A program made the position numbers and the translations under genes. Below the pieces are notes generated by a model, which saw only the letters and a list, made by a program, of their open reading frames with translations, was not told the origin of the DNA and did not search any database. DNA of 64,000 nucleotides from Volucella zonaria. Taxonomy: Eukaryota; Arthropoda; Insecta; Diptera; Syrphidae. The stretch is taken from assembly GCA_963966105.1 (NCBI GenBank), contig OZ014531.1:92817651-92881650 (forward strand). Direction: 5' to 3'. Shown here piece after piece: positions 1-11,745 of the stretch. Numbering within the stretch: position 1 is the first letter of the stretch; each line of letters opens with the position of its first letter.

Positions 1-1990
1 GCAGATCACAGTATAAAATCTCCTGCACTCTAATAATAATATGAGAGGAGCGAAGGATACAAATAAAAGCCAATGAAAGCTGGAAAAACCTTCTAACCTG
101 TTAGACCGCAAGATAATTATGGCCAGAACTCAGCAAATCCAGACAAGTAAGATTCTCTTGAAAAGCAGAGTTAAACTATAATTTTTGGGGGCTCTCGAGA
201 GCCTATCTTCGCTTTCTGTGCCAATGTCTCAGCCTCAGTAATTTGAGACAAAGATCTTTAGAAAGTTACTACTTCCACGACCTCTCACAGCTATCAACTG
301 CTTTACTTACACACCTTTTCAGAATCGCGGATGCGACAAGATGGCTTAGACGCGCTCAAGGACAAACGACAACCAATGCGGACGGAAAGCGGAAACCAAA
401 ACTAGGAACCGCAATCTAATTCGCATCCCGTCCCAATTTCTCCACCCGGGCATCACAACGGGTCTACACAGATCACTCTATACCTTAAGTGGGTTAAGGT
501 ATAGAGTGATTCCGGCTCCAGACACCATATCAACCCGCTAACCTAACGTATCCTAGTTGCAGCAACGATTTCACCTGGACATCGAGTGCGAGGAAATCGA
601 TCGATAGAGGGAATACCAGAAATTTTCTTGCTTTAGGCCCTGTTCGAAACGTAACAAGATACAGTTTCAGTTCTGATAGCTTGATTGTATTCAGTGGGTC
701 TCGCTTCTGGAGGAATGAGACTTTTACCACTCGCGGTTTCGATAGCACTGCCGTTACTTGGCGCCCGGTGGTTTGCCCAATGCCTTCTTCACCTCTTCAG
801 AGTATGGCCCTTCTGGAACCCGTTCGATTCGGTTTCCCGGGACGAGGCACTCCGAGCAACCACCTGTTTATTACAATCGTTTCAGCCCAATCTACCGTAC
901 GTGTCGTTGAAATAGCCTCAAAAATCATCCGAATCGAAAGATCTAACAACTCCTGGGTCAGCGCCAATTCGGCGAGAGTTTTTTTTAGTATGTCGGTCGT
1001 GATCAAGAAGGCCACGTGTGGCATTTCGCTTGTGCGAGTACTACCCGGTGTATAATTGTGTGGGGTCATTTTCATACTGTTTACCCTTTTAACGTCTAGT
1101 TCGACGTCTCATCGTTTAAAATCTTATGATTCTTTACTCTTAAGCCTTCCTCCCACGACAAGCAGCTAAGAAAGCAAAGGACATTCCTATATATTACTGC
1201 AATATACCTTAACTAACTTCTTCTGCTTCATGATGACTCTAGAATTGTACAGCAAGTTGATTAAATGTTTTCAAATGTATTTATTCTTGGAGATGAAGTT
1301 AAAACAAAAAAATCAGAGATGGAACATATAGAACACTTCAGATTCACAATGGGATCTAGCGGTCTTTTGATCAATTAACCTTTGAACAAATTGGTCTTGA
1401 TCGTTGCATGACACTCTACCATTCGAACATTTTGCGGGTACAAATGCTCTCGGTCCAATGTTTTATTGTACCCCGGGAATGAATGCTGATTCAGGATCCA
1501 CTACTGAAATGATTTAAGCAAAGCTAAAGTTGACTGTTTAGTTAGGTAAGAAGCATCCAGCTATTCATCCCGTAAATATGGGCAAAAGAAAGCATGTTTG
1601 ATTTATATTTGTCAATGCGTTCTTAGAGCAGTAAAATCCAGGGTGCACATTAATGATGAAATAGTTGTACAAACCTCGCACAATGTTTTCGAAGTCAATG
1701 TAACAGACAGCGAGCTGTCTATGCTAAGTTTTCATTTTTAGAGTCAAAAACGGCTTAAATCAGTCTTAAACCTTAATAAGGACGTCCGCTATCGAAATAT
1801 TGACAGATTATGTCTTGGTGTATCACGTTGTTAGCCTAACTCAATCCATCTATTCTCAACTGCAAAGGCTGTACATCGGTCTAGTCAGAAGACTTCAAAT
1901 ACAACGACTGGCACACAAACATGGAGCCTCCAGTACGAAGAATTCTAAAGACAATTCAGGTAAGAACACGTGGCAGACAAAGACTTAATA
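1..1990. other. No recognised gene
   Basis: AT-moderate DNA without a recognisable protein or RNA gene. Two short open stretches on the minus strand (530-748 and 797-1075) lie end to end in related sense and could be remnants of one longer reading frame, but I do not recognise a domain in either. A perfect hairpin sits at 472-510 (listed separately). Confidence 0.4.
472..510. repeat. Perfect 17-bp inverted repeat (hairpin)
   Basis: ATCACTCTATACCTTAA at 472-488 is followed by the loop GTGGG and its exact reverse complement at 494-510. All 17 bases pair. No element boundary or gene explains it. It could be the joint of a fold-back insertion or a palindromic binding site. Confidence 0.85.
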
Positions 1991-1994
1991 CTGG

Positions 1995-2965
1995 TAACAA
2001 TACAAGTCGTCGGTTGAGGACTAGCTTCGTCTTGTGGCGCACAGTTCAGGGTGAAGCTGGGCATCATTAGCTAACTGTCTCCAGTTGCACGCTCCAAGTC
2101 GGATGAGGTCCGCTTCTACTTGTGCGTGTCACCTAAGGTGAGGTCTACCGCGTAGTCCCTCCGGGTTAGATTCATGTCCATTCGCTCAACATGTTCTAGT
2201 CAGTATCAGGAGACTAATGCGCTGTTTTCTGACTTGGTCGATGTCACTGCTAGTTCGTATAATTTGTCGCTGAATCTTCTCCTCCAAGGCTCGTCAACGC
2301 AAACGGGACCGAATATTTTTCTCTTGAAACGACTGAGGATACCTTCATCCGATAGGGTCCATGCTTCTGCGCCATAAGTTATGACTGGGATGATTGAGGT
2401 CTTATATAAAGTCTTCTTAGGAACAGCCTTCTTGGAAACAGCAATTGGCAAGAGTGATTCTTCGTTTTGTTTCTTCTAAGGTGATGTTGGCAGAATTTAT
2501 ACCAGACAAGGTCCTTTATTACCACGAAATTATAATGGTCTACTGTGACGTTCTGTCTAATTCGTCGATGTTGGGACACACAACAATTGACAGCATATAC
2601 TTGGTTTTGCCCTCATTCTGGCAGCTTTTGTTTCAATACCGGTGACAGCTCGCTGAGTTCTCCCAATTATGTCAATATTATCGGCTTACGCTAGTAGTAA
2701 CACAGACTTTTGAAAGATTGTGCATCCAGTGTTAACTTGTAAGTTCCGCACAATTCTTTGAAGTGTGATGTTAAAGAAATCACATGACAGCGCGTCATCT
2801 TGTCGAAAACCTTTTTTGACATTAAAGTTCTCGGTGAGTTCTTTCCCGACCTTGGTGCAGCAGCGCACATTTTGAATTGTCACTCTGCATAGACGGACGA
2901 GTTTAGCTGGGTTCTATATAGCTCGCATCTATAAATGTGCGGCCTTAAAATCAATGAAAAGATGC
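1995..2965 (-). pseudogene. RTE-like non-LTR retrotransposon, RT relic
   Basis: Reading on minus, reverse transcriptase pieces appear in the expected order: a 'FIDFKAA' palm strand near 2950, 'NVKKGFRQDDALS' (usually GLRQGD.LS) near 2810, then the thumb/C-terminal piece 'ITYGAEAWTL' near 2380. Stops and frame changes separate them. The 3' flank 1995-2170 is homologous to the 3' flank of the better preserved copy at 47.4-50.4 kb, so both are the same family. It is 5'-truncated and dead. The family name (RTE-like, endonuclease-RT with the GAEAWTL tail) rests on motif recognition only. Confidence 0.75.
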
Positions 2966-3127
2966 TTTGTATCAATTTGCATTCTATTATGAGAAAATTT
3001 GTTGAAACTTGCTTCATTTTAAAGAAGGAGAAAAAACTACATCCCTCATCTCGAAAAGGACTCACGCTTTTTGTTGTGGCTAGCCGAGAGTCCCAATGTG
3101 TGTATTTTTTAGGTTTTAGTATTACTA

Positions 3128-3830
3128 GGTGGAGTGAAAAGTAACCTCATTGACCGCCAGAATGCGCTGCTACTGCAAAAACGGTTATGGTGCCTTGAAG
3201 TCCGTTCATATTTAGGCAGACATGCCAAATTTCAGTGCGATACTATTTTTAGTTTTGTTTTGACAGCTGATTGTTGTTGACGTGTTTGGCATCAGGTTGA
3301 GTATGGACAAAAACGATTTTCGTTTTCTCATAAAACATTATTTTTTGACAGGCAAAACGACGAAGGAAACAAAAGAAAAGTTGGATAAATATTATGGGGC
3401 TAATGTTCCGTCAGATTACACCGTCAAATATTGGTTTCCGATGCGGTTACAGTGGACAATGTGAAAAAAATACATGAAATGGTGTTGGCTGACCGGAAAG
3501 TGAAGGTGCACGAGCTACCAGATACCACAAAGATTAATACTGGGCACACACGCTATATTTTGGGCAATATTCTGCATATGAAAAAGTTATCCTGCCGCTG
3601 GGCACCGCGAATGCTCACTCCTGACCAAAAACACGAACGCGAGAGCACTTCGAAAGAGTGTTTGGACTTACTGATGCGGAATCGGGCGGACATTTGGCGT
3701 CGATTGGTAACTGGATTTGGATCCCTCGGACTATTATCTCTTCCCAAACCTCAAAAGATGGTTCATCACTAAAAAATTCAGCTCACACGAGGAAATCATC
3801 GACGCCATGGAGGAGTATTTTTGTACATAG
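3128..3830 (+). pseudogene. Mariner transposase relic (internally deleted)
   Basis: The N-terminal helix-turn-helix region is readable from about 3303 (MDKNDFRFLIKHYF, then KTTKETKEKLDKYYG), followed after a frame change by 'VKKIHEMVLADRKVKVHEL' near 3460 and 'LSCRWAPRMLTPDQK' near 3590. The catalytic middle is missing. The sequence jumps from the LVTGF region near 3710 towards the C-terminal 'SHEEIIDAMEEYF' near 3785. Family: mariner (DD34D) by these linker motifs. It is a broken copy, 5' of the b561 gene. Confidence 0.8.
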
Positions 3831-4799
3831 ATTTTTGTATTGCTCGCATTGGATTTTGTACCTTGGTGGGCGGTAGATCTGTGGATTGATGAACAAATTT
3901 AATTTATTTTGAAGAAAATGTGTCAGTTGTTGCAACGATTCATCGCAAACTTAGAAAATAGTATTTAGAAGCACAGTTTTCCTTCCCCTAAGTACGAGTA
4001 CATAGCGAATTTAAATTGTCTTAACCGACATCGCTATGTTATTGTTCTATTTTACCCCCAAACCATTGCTTTACAGGATTTGCGGATGCAAAATAGAAAA
4101 GGTTCAAATACCGATCTTTGTGGAACTCACGTCGAAATCTTTTAGAACTTTACTCCTTTGTTAGTATACCTTCTTCAGACTGTCGGTGGATTCAAAAGTT
4201 TTCGTTTTGATTATCTTCCTGCGTGGTGTAAATTGTTCAACCGGATTTTTTTTTATGTTGCCCATAAGGTAAAGGTATTTGTGACAATAAATGTACAACT
4301 CTATCCTTAGAGTTACATCTTCAGAAGCCTTAATATGATACCACCCCATACGTCCTTAAAATTCCGATTTTTCCTAGATCGTTGAATTTTGCTCCGGAAT
4401 TGAACGGAGCTTGCTCTGAATGCTCGTTTCATCAATAGCAAAGTCGGGTATGTGATTTCATTAAAATTTAATATTTGAACTTCTTCTGTTCAAATCGAAT
4501 GGTAATTTTTTTAAATCAACTTAGTTACGAATAAGTAACTTACTTAGAGATGATACTGATGAACTACGTATGGGAATTAGAGTAGGAAAAGCACATTGCT
4601 TTGAACTCCGTGCAGCTCTCCATAGTTTAGTGTTTGGAAAGACTTTAGGAATCGTGCGGACTTCGTACCGATGAAAAAACCCGACGTGAATTGGTTCCAG
4701 AGAGTCATACAATAAAAGGTTTCATTTTAAATTTCGCACCATTATTGAACTGTCAATATTCAACTATCATTACGATGACCTTTGATTTGTAAAAACTAG

Positions 4800-5745
4800 G
4801 AGGTTATTAAATCTGGATCGATACATAAAATAGTGAAAATAGTGGACAGTTAGTGATGTGAAGACACCAACTCGTGTTCGTTCGGCAAAGTCAGCTGAAA
4901 ATATCGCCTTGTTGAGAGTGTGACTGAAAACCCAGGTTTCAGAGACGATCACAGAAATTGGGCCTATGCGCAACCACTTTACTCCACATTTGGCATAAAG
5001 ATCTTGGTCTACATGCTTATAAGGTCCAGTTGATGCAAGAATTGAAGGCAGGAAACCATGCACAACGCCGTAGTTTTACTGATTGGGTGCTGGAAATCAA
5101 TGAGCAAGATCATGATTTTTAACACAAAATTATTCTGAGTAATAAGGCTCATATTCATTTAGCTGGGTAAATAAACAAACAAAAAACAGTGGAACAACCT
5201 TTCCATCTACAACGAGTGACAGTTTGTGCAATTTTTGGGCTCGCGGTATCATTGAGTCCTATTGTTTTCGAAAATTATGCTGGTGCGACTGTTTCAGTGA
5301 ATGCATTGCGTTACCGAACGATGTTGACTAATTTTGTTTAGACTAAAATTGATGCTATAGGGACGATAGGACGATGTTTATTTTTTGCAGGACGGCGCTA
5401 CAAGCCCCACAACTGGTGAAACAAGGGCTTTATTGCGTGACAAGTTTCCTGGACGTGTGATTTCTCGATATGGGGACTTCAATTGGTTTGCCGAAATCGT
5501 GCGATTTAACACAATTAGGCTTTTCCTTGGGGACTAAGTTAAATACAAACCCTACGCCAATGTTCCACCAACGATTCATCCACTAAAAGAAAATATCAGA
5601 GCTTCAATACAGTCGCAATTATGCGAACAGGTGATGAAAAATTTCGTCAAAAAATGACTATTTGTAGACAGAGGTGATGCGGATATTTAGCAAATATTGT
5701 ATTCCATTACGAACCCCAGAGCTTGTGTGATACTTTAGATTAAAA
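4800..5745 (+). pseudogene. Mariner-superfamily transposase relic (WCGLW type, copy 1)
   Basis: Fragments in several frames follow the order of one transposase family seen five times in this window: 'QELKAGNHAQRRSFTDWVLE' at about 5030-5090, 'LSNKAHIHLAG' near 5130 (normally FSDEAHF.L.GYVNKQN), 'HLQRVTVCAIFGL' near 5200, 'FENYAGATVSVNALRYRTM' near 5265, and the tail 'RTGDEKFRQKM' near 5625. Many stops and indels make it non-functional. The superfamily is Tc1/mariner; whether it belongs to maT, rosa or another branch cannot be settled by eye. Confidence 0.7.
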
Positions 5746-5880
5746 TAAAAACGTCACCACTTTTCAGAAAAATGTTGCGTTTTTCTATTGATTTAAAATG
5801 ACACCTCTTGCTGGATGACCTTTTAAATCATCAATATTAGATTGGAAAGTTTTTATTTCATACAGGCTTACATACACATA

Positions 5881-7049
5881 CTACCTTGATCAAAAATTTT
5901 TCGGAATTTATTCAGAAAATTAAAAATACAAGTTTATTCATCTAAATCTATATTGTCCCCTTCAAAGTAATACCCATCGACTGCAACACACTTATGCCAG
6001 CGCTTGATCCAATCCTCGAAACATTTTTTATATTCGGTTTTCGGTATGTAGATCAGTGCTTTCTGTGATTTTTCCATTACTTCCTCTCGGCTGCTGAAAC
6101 GCGTTCCCCGTAGTACTTTTTTAACTCGATTGAACAGAAAGAAGTCACAGGGAGCCAAATCAGGTGAATTCGGTGGATGTTGGATGGTATTTGTTGCATT
6201 TTTCGTCAAAAAATTACGAATAATGATGGCACTGTGCGACGGTGCGCTATCATGGTGCAAAATCCACGAGTTTTCTGCCCACAATTCTGGTCTCTTTCGG
6301 CGAATTGCTTCACGCAAACGTCTCATAACGCCCAAATAATACTCTTTGTTGCAGTGCCATTGCCTTCTTTTTTGACTGAAAACGACGTGTCTTTTTTTGG
6401 TCTCGGCTCATTTGGTGAACGCCATTCACTTGCCTGATGTCTGGATTGCGTGTCGTACTCGTAAACCCACGTCTCGTCTCCAGTAATGATCCTTTTGATG
6501 AATGTGGGATCAGATTCAGCGTCGCAAATTATCTCTTTGCGACGTCAACACGGTCTCTTTTTTGCATGAAATTGAGGTCTTTTGGCACCAACTTTGCTGC
6601 TAAACGACGGAAACCCAAATCATTAACCAAAATGTCTTCAATGATCAATGATCAATGTTTTCGTCGGTTTTCGATGTCGATGGTCTGCCACTGCGTTCAT
6701 CATTTTCGATTGACTCACGAGCACTTTTGAACCACTCGTGCCACTGGTAAACGACCGTTTTCTTTAGAGAATCGTTGCCGAAACACTTTTCCAACATTTC
6801 CAACGTTCGCGCACCATTAAATCCGTTTTTTACGCAAAATTTAATACGAGTCCAAGTTCGTTGTTGCAAATTTAAATCCATTTCTAAAATTGTAAAAAAT
6901 CGCCAACACACACAGAGATAGATGTACTCTTGGCTACGTAACTTTTGCAAATGTCAAGCTATGACGCTAAGATTTAAAAACAGAACTCAAATCGGAACAA
7001 TGGGAGCGCCACACGATGGTGTGATGCGGGAACTTTTTGATCAAGGTGG
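5881..7049 (-). mobile_element. Mariner element A, near full length with TIRs
   Basis: The left end reads CTACCTTGATCAAAAA and the right end is the inverse of CCACCTTGATCAAAAA. Both are flanked by TA (5879-5880, 7050-7051), the standard mariner target. Length is 1169 bp, close to the usual 1.3 kb. It encodes one transposase on minus that is broken (see next entry). Copies of the same family lie at 11.48-11.75 kb and 57.2-58.5 kb. Confidence 0.92.
5934..6888 (-). pseudogene. Mariner A transposase, frameshifted
   Basis: The start is MDLNLQQRTW at about 6880 (inside an ORF opening at 6950). The N-terminal HTH and linker run to 6645 with GRPSTSKTDENI. Then come frame breaks, with 'WVYEYDTQ' near 6455 readable. 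The C-terminal 133 residues (6335-5934) are intact: 'WILHHDSAPSH' carries the second aspartate and 'NSPDLAPCDFFLF' the third, i.e. the DD34D arrangement of mariner, ending in FEGDNIDLDE. Frameshifts between 6645 and 6335 disable it. Cut-and-paste DNA transposase by family. Confidence 0.88.
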
Positions 7050-7875
7050 TATATTATTAAACGTCGAATTAACTACGAATCTTCTAGAATAAGAAACAGC
7101 TGCTAAAAGTGATGCTGAAAGTCGGTGATAATATTTTCCTCTCTATTTTATATTTGAGAAGTTTTAAATTTTAAATTATTATCAAGCAATGTTTGAATAA
7201 TAAATGTGAATAGCTTTACACTTCTCATTTTTTACTGTGTGAAACTTAGTTTGACAACATAAATGAATATCACATTTCATGTGAGGCTTATAGAATCTAC
7301 AAGCGCGTGATGCCAACACGTAATTCATTACGTCGTCCTAAATACGAAAGAAGAAAGCAAAAAACAAAACAATATTCATATGTACGAGAACAATCCCCAT
7401 GCCAAGGATACCATATTTCTCAAACTCAAACAATGAATACAATAGGAGCGTCACCCGTTGTAGCTGGTAGGGATTCATGCCAGCAGTCTCCTATGAATAC
7501 ATTTTACTCTGAAAGGCATTTCAAAAACAAAAAGAACCTCAAACAAATGTGCCAGTTTACCATCAACAGGGCTGTCAGTTTACCACCGATGGTATGAGGA
7601 AAATGAATCATGAATCTCGTTTCAGCTTCCTGCAAAGTCAATGACCACTCTCACTTATTTTCATCACCCAGATGCTGAAAGAAGCATACATCTGCAAAGG
7701 CAGTTAATTAATGCACTTAAACCCTAAACAAAATGGAGTTCCTTAACTTTCCAGTACACCACAAACCCAAAGCCCCGTGGCGAATCTAAATTTCAGATGG
7801 AACTAACTACGACAAACTGAATTCATTTTCATAAATGAATCGTCAAAAGCGACACTTAACGCTACAGCTAAGGCC
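7050..7875 (+). other. Unassigned; weak coding-like stretch 7307-7830
   Basis: An open frame at 7307-7597 (96 codons, basic, Gln/Asn-rich) begins near a possible ATG and is followed in another frame by a readable stretch to about 7830 (LTYFHHPDAERSIHLQRQL). I recognise no domain. It could be a chance ORF, a decayed retroelement gag, or an exon of a host gene. No splice logic connects it to neighbours. Confidence 0.2.
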
Positions 7876-8075
7876 TGAGTTTTATTTATTTATTTGTTTA
7901 TTTTTTGTTTTCGAATTGCAGACCTTAGACAATCCGCAACGGGCCGCGTTCCAGCAGATTTACTTAAAATCCAGACAAATACTAGATTGTTGCGCATTAC
8001 GAATAATTATTAGTCAAGTTACTAAGGGCGCCTTTTTCTTTTCAAATAAATAAATAAATAAATGTAATTAAAAAA
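7876..8075 (+). repeat. Possible retroelement tail ending in (TAAA)n
   Basis: A GC-richer 150-bp segment (7915-8030) is preceded by TTTA repeats and ends in AAATAAATAAATAAATAAAT at 8045-8064. A simple-repeat tail is typical of short non-LTR or SINE insertions. No coding content and no second copy seen in the window, so the assignment is only suggestive. Confidence 0.3.
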
Positions 8076-8590
8076 AAAAACTCACCACTCCCTTTTCTAT
8101 CAGACTACAAGTGCTTGCAGTGGATGGAAGCAGTATTTATAAATCAAATTAAAACTGCTTAACTGACATGCGAATCAAACGCACTTATGCGTACTAACTG
8201 TGGCTCACCCAATTAAACAGACTTTAGACCGATACAAAGATACGAATGGAAAGATACAAAAATGCAAAAATACTTCGTCTGAGTTCTATCCCTGTGTGTC
8301 TATTGGAATTGCGGGTTGTGGTGGAGCTGGGGATGATGGAAACTTTTGTCATCTCTTAATTGCCACAATGATTTGATTTGCCTATTTGAAGCAAGACGAA
8401 CGATTGAAATTCTTTCAATGAATTTGTATCTTTGTGTGAGAGTTTGCATGTAGATATATATGACGATTAGGTGTCAAAAGGTCAAGCTGCATTCAATATG
8501 TTTACAATTAATTGGAAATTGTTGGCTTTAGATCGTTAAAGATACGTAAATTCATTATAAATCTTTAGCACTTAGAAAACACTTGGTAGA
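8076..8590. other. No recognised feature
   Basis: AT-rich sequence between the (TAAA)n tract and the start of BEL/Pao homology; nothing supportable seen on either strand. Confidence 0.4.
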
Positions 8591-8594
8591 ATCG

Positions 8595-11092
8595 AAACGA
8601 CCAAAAGTGGCAACTCATATTATGGCAGGAGAAACCAACGGATCAGACTTATCGGCTGGCAACAGTGACGTATGTACACGCTCTGGTCCATACTTGGCAG
8701 GACGTACCTTACATCAATGTGCTCGATACAATTATACGGACAGGACTTTTACGTAGACGATTATCTCTCAAGTGCTCCAACGTCAGCGATGGCAATACGA
8801 CGAGCGAAAAATGTGAGCAGTATTCTGGAGCAAGGCCATATGCACTTACGGAAGTGGCAATCGAACAGTTACACAGGCAATTACTGGTCAAGGCGCTTCA
8901 GGCTTGCAATGGGATAGTGTGTCTGATATACTGTCATTTGAAGTCACTTTGGACGAGGCAGTAACACGCACGAAACGTAAGTGTCTTAGCGACATAGCGA
9001 AGCTGTATGACCCTACAAGACTTTTAGTACCGGTAGTGGTTAAGGCTAAAATCTTCATGCAAAAGTTATGGTTGTCAGGCGTTGGTTGGGATGAAGAGAT
9101 TCCTGGCGAGCTATTTAAGGAATGGATTATGTATCGGCAAGGCTGTTTCAAGTTAGAAAATCTGAAGATCACATGACATATTGGACTGCATCCGGGACAG
9201 CGAACTACGCTGCACGGCCTCTGTGATGCATCAGCGCAGGCATATGCAGCAGTGATCTATGCAAGGACCATCGATGAAGCAGGCAAGGTGACTGTCCGTT
9301 TGGTCAACTGTTGGTGAATACGATGAAGGCAGTACGAGAGGCAACGCACATTTCGGAAACACAGTATTTCCTTTGGACGGACTCAACGATTGTATTGGCG
9401 TGACTACGGCAGCATCCGGTTAAGTTCAAACCATACGTGGCAAATCGGGTAAGTTTTATTCAACAGCATAGCATCGCATCATATTCCAACGACACAGAAC
9501 CCAGCGGATTGCGCTAGTCGAGGACTAACGACTTCGCAGCTACAGGTTCATATGCTCTGGTGGACAGGGCCAGGATTTCTCCGACTAGGTGATAAATACA
9601 CAATGATAAGCGAGCCGTTATGTACTGCAGACGATTTGCAGCATACACGTGAGGAGGAAAGGACAGCGGTAGTGACATCAACACGTAGCCAAACGGGGTT
9701 ACTGATGACGAGGCAATAACATGGTCAGGCGATCAATTTACTCGATCGCACGAATTCACTTATCAAATTAAAGCGAATAATGGCACATATTCTCTATGCA
9801 GGTAGTAAGAAACGCAACATAGATATAACAGACATATGTAGTGTCGAACGATTACATCAGGCAATGTTGGCATTGATACGATTGGATCAGAAGCAATGGT
9901 ACGAACGCGAATTAGAACTATGTCATCAGACCAGAAATTTACCAGGCAACAGCGGGCTCAGTTCATTGAACCCATTCATAGACCAAGAAGGAATTCTGCG
10001 AGGCCGGATCAAGCGAGCAACAATAGACGCAGATGAATGGCACCCAATCATCTTATCGAAAGAAAGCAGGCTGGCGTACATGAATGTTGCTGAGGTGCAT
10101 CGAGAGACACTACATGGCGGTGTGCAGTTGATGCTACAAACTATTCGACAAACTCACTGGATCATTGCAGACCGGGCAATCGTGAAATCATACATCAACA
10201 AATGCATCACGTGTCGCTTGCAACGAGGTGCAGTGGCAAACCAACAAATGAGTGATCTACCGAAGTATCGTGTAACCAGGCATCGTCCATTTCTCGTAAC
10301 TGGCGTGGATTATTGTGGACCATTCCAGATTCGCTTAGGACAATGACCAAAACGTACGTAGTCATTTTTGTATGTTTGGCAACGAAGGCGGTGCATATCG
10401 AGCTGGCTACCGATCTATCAACCGAGGCATTTCTCAACTCATTTGTAAGATTCACATTCAGGCGAGGACCGTGTGAGCAACTTCATTCGGACAACGGGGC
10501 GAATTTTCAAGACGCAGATGGACGAATGAAGGAGGACTTAGCAGCATGGCACAACGAACACGTGAAGGATCAATTGGCAGATCGTGGTACGAAATGGAAT
10601 TTCATACCACCACCAGCGTCGCATCAATGTGGCATCTGGGAGGCGGCAGTAAAGGCAGTGAAACGACGTATGGTACGAGGGGTTGGCCATCACACCATGA
10701 GCTACGAACAGTTCAACACGCTATTGATCCGAATAGAGGCTTGCCTAAAATCGAGGCCTTTGGTGGATTTGTACGGCGATCCAGAAGACAGGCTAGCATT
10801 AACACCAGGTGATTTTCTGACGGTGATATGGCAACGCTGGCAAAAGGAATACTTGGCAACCCTACAGCAACGTGGTAAATGGCGAAAGACGGAGGAGAAC
10901 CTGAACATTGTGGCACTCAAGGATGAGAATTTGCCAGCAACGCATTGGTGTCTCGGACGAGGCACGGCATTAAATCCAGGCGACGATCAACTTGTTCGAG
11001 TGGTAACTACGCAACACTACGATAAGGCTACGGGTCGATCATTTACGAGGCAGCGACCGATACAAAGAGTTTGCATTTTGTTATCAGACTAG
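8595..11092 (+). pseudogene. BEL/Pao LTR retrotransposon pol, 5'-truncated and broken
   Basis: Pol domains appear in order on +. RT: 'ILWQEKP' near 8625, then the catalytic 'FYVDDYLS' near 8750 (YVDD box). RT connection: 'AKLYDPTRLLVPVVVKAKIFMQ' near 9000. RNase H: 'HGLCDASAQAYAAVIY' near 9220. Integrase: zinc-binding 'HRETLHGG...CITCRLQRG' at 10090-10230 (H..H..C..C), core 'TGVDYCGPF' near 10305, 'EQLHSDNGANF' near 10485 and 'CGIWEAAVKAVKRRMVRG' near 10640. The C-terminal DUF5641-type end 'GDDQLVRVV...RPIQRVCILL' is near 11000-11085. Gag and protease are missing; stops and shifts at 9180, 9320-9780 and 10330. This is an insect retrotransposon relic, not a working element. Confidence 0.92.
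10313..11092 (+). pseudogene. BEL/Pao integrase core and C-terminal domain (open segment)
   Basis: A 259-codon open stretch within the BEL/Pao relic. It carries the second aspartate of the integrase triad in 'SDNGANF' and the glutamate in 'WEAAVK'. The first aspartate lies just upstream in the previous frame (VDYCG), so a frameshift at about 10330 splits the catalytic core. The DUF5641-like tail ends at the stop before a candidate 3' LTR. The ATG at 10313 is not a real start. Confidence 0.85.
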
Positions 11093-11126
11093 GGTTCAGA
11101 AACCGATGTTTCAGAGGAGGCCGGGA

Positions 11127-11436
11127 TGTTGTGGATTGAACGAGATCCAACGAAGTACAGGTTGCCAGGCAAAAAAAAAAACAGATAACCCAGAAGCGGT
11201 ACGCAAATTACCAACGACAATGATGATCAGCATACAATTAGGCGAAACATAAACATCAATACAGCACACAAGCAGGCACGATTGTGTGGAAACGGGACGA
11301 GAGAAACCGCAAGTCAATGCAAGGCGAACACAAGCAGGCGACGAAATTCTACCAACGCCACCGAATTCTATCAATAAGCTGACAAAAACAGCATTAAAGA
11401 TTTTTAATTTGATCTAAGCTGAACTGGGATCATACA
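11127..11436 (+). repeat. Candidate 3' LTR of the BEL/Pao element
   Basis: It begins TGTTGTGGATTG a short way past the pol stop and ends ...GGATCATACA, matching the TG..CA rule and the TGTTG start common in BEL/Pao LTRs. The 5' LTR is not in the window, so the ends cannot be confirmed by comparison. Part of this segment also reads in frame after pol (GMLWIERDP), as often happens when pol runs into the LTR. Length 310 bp. Confidence 0.45.
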
Positions 11437-11478
11437 GAAGGGTGTTCAACAATAACGACAGATAAATAAAACAAATAT

Positions 11479-11745
11479 TGCCAGAAGGCCAGACAGTATT
11501 TGGGCGTTATGAGACGTTTGCGTGAAGCAATTCGCCGAAAGAGACCAGAATTGTGGGCAGAAAATTTGTGGATTTTGCACCATGATAACGCATCGTTGCA
11601 CAGTGCCATCATTATTCGTAATTTTTTGACGAAAAATGCAACAAATACCATCCAACAGCCACCAAATTCATCTGATTTGGCTCCTTGTGACTTCTTTCTG
11701 TTCAATCGAGTTAAAAAACCACTACGGGGAAAGCGTTTAGTTCAT
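11479..11745 (+). pseudogene. Mariner A transposase, C-terminal fragment
   Basis: Same family as 5881-7049. It starts at LPEGQ (11479), loses codons around the usual NKEYYLG, then reads 'LREAIRRKRPELWAENLW', 'HHDNASLHSAII' (second Asp) and 'NSSDLAPCDFFLFNRVKKPLRG' (third Asp). It is cut at about 11745 where an opposite-strand WCGLW-type relic begins. No TIRs remain. Confidence 0.85.

Noticed and set aside
681..1055. 124-codon frame on +
   Set aside because: Overlaps open frames on the other strand, has no recognisable motif, and no repeat partner in the window.
6456..6463. TACTCGTA octamer in the mariner A transposase
   Set aside because: Here it is ordinary coding sequence on minus (GTT TAC GAG TAC GAC, V-Y-E-Y-D), a normal part of the protein, so it is not counted as a scar.
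10546..10965. Frames overlapping the BEL/Pao integrase on both strands
   Set aside because: The + frame 10313-11092 carries the integrase motifs; the others are shadows.
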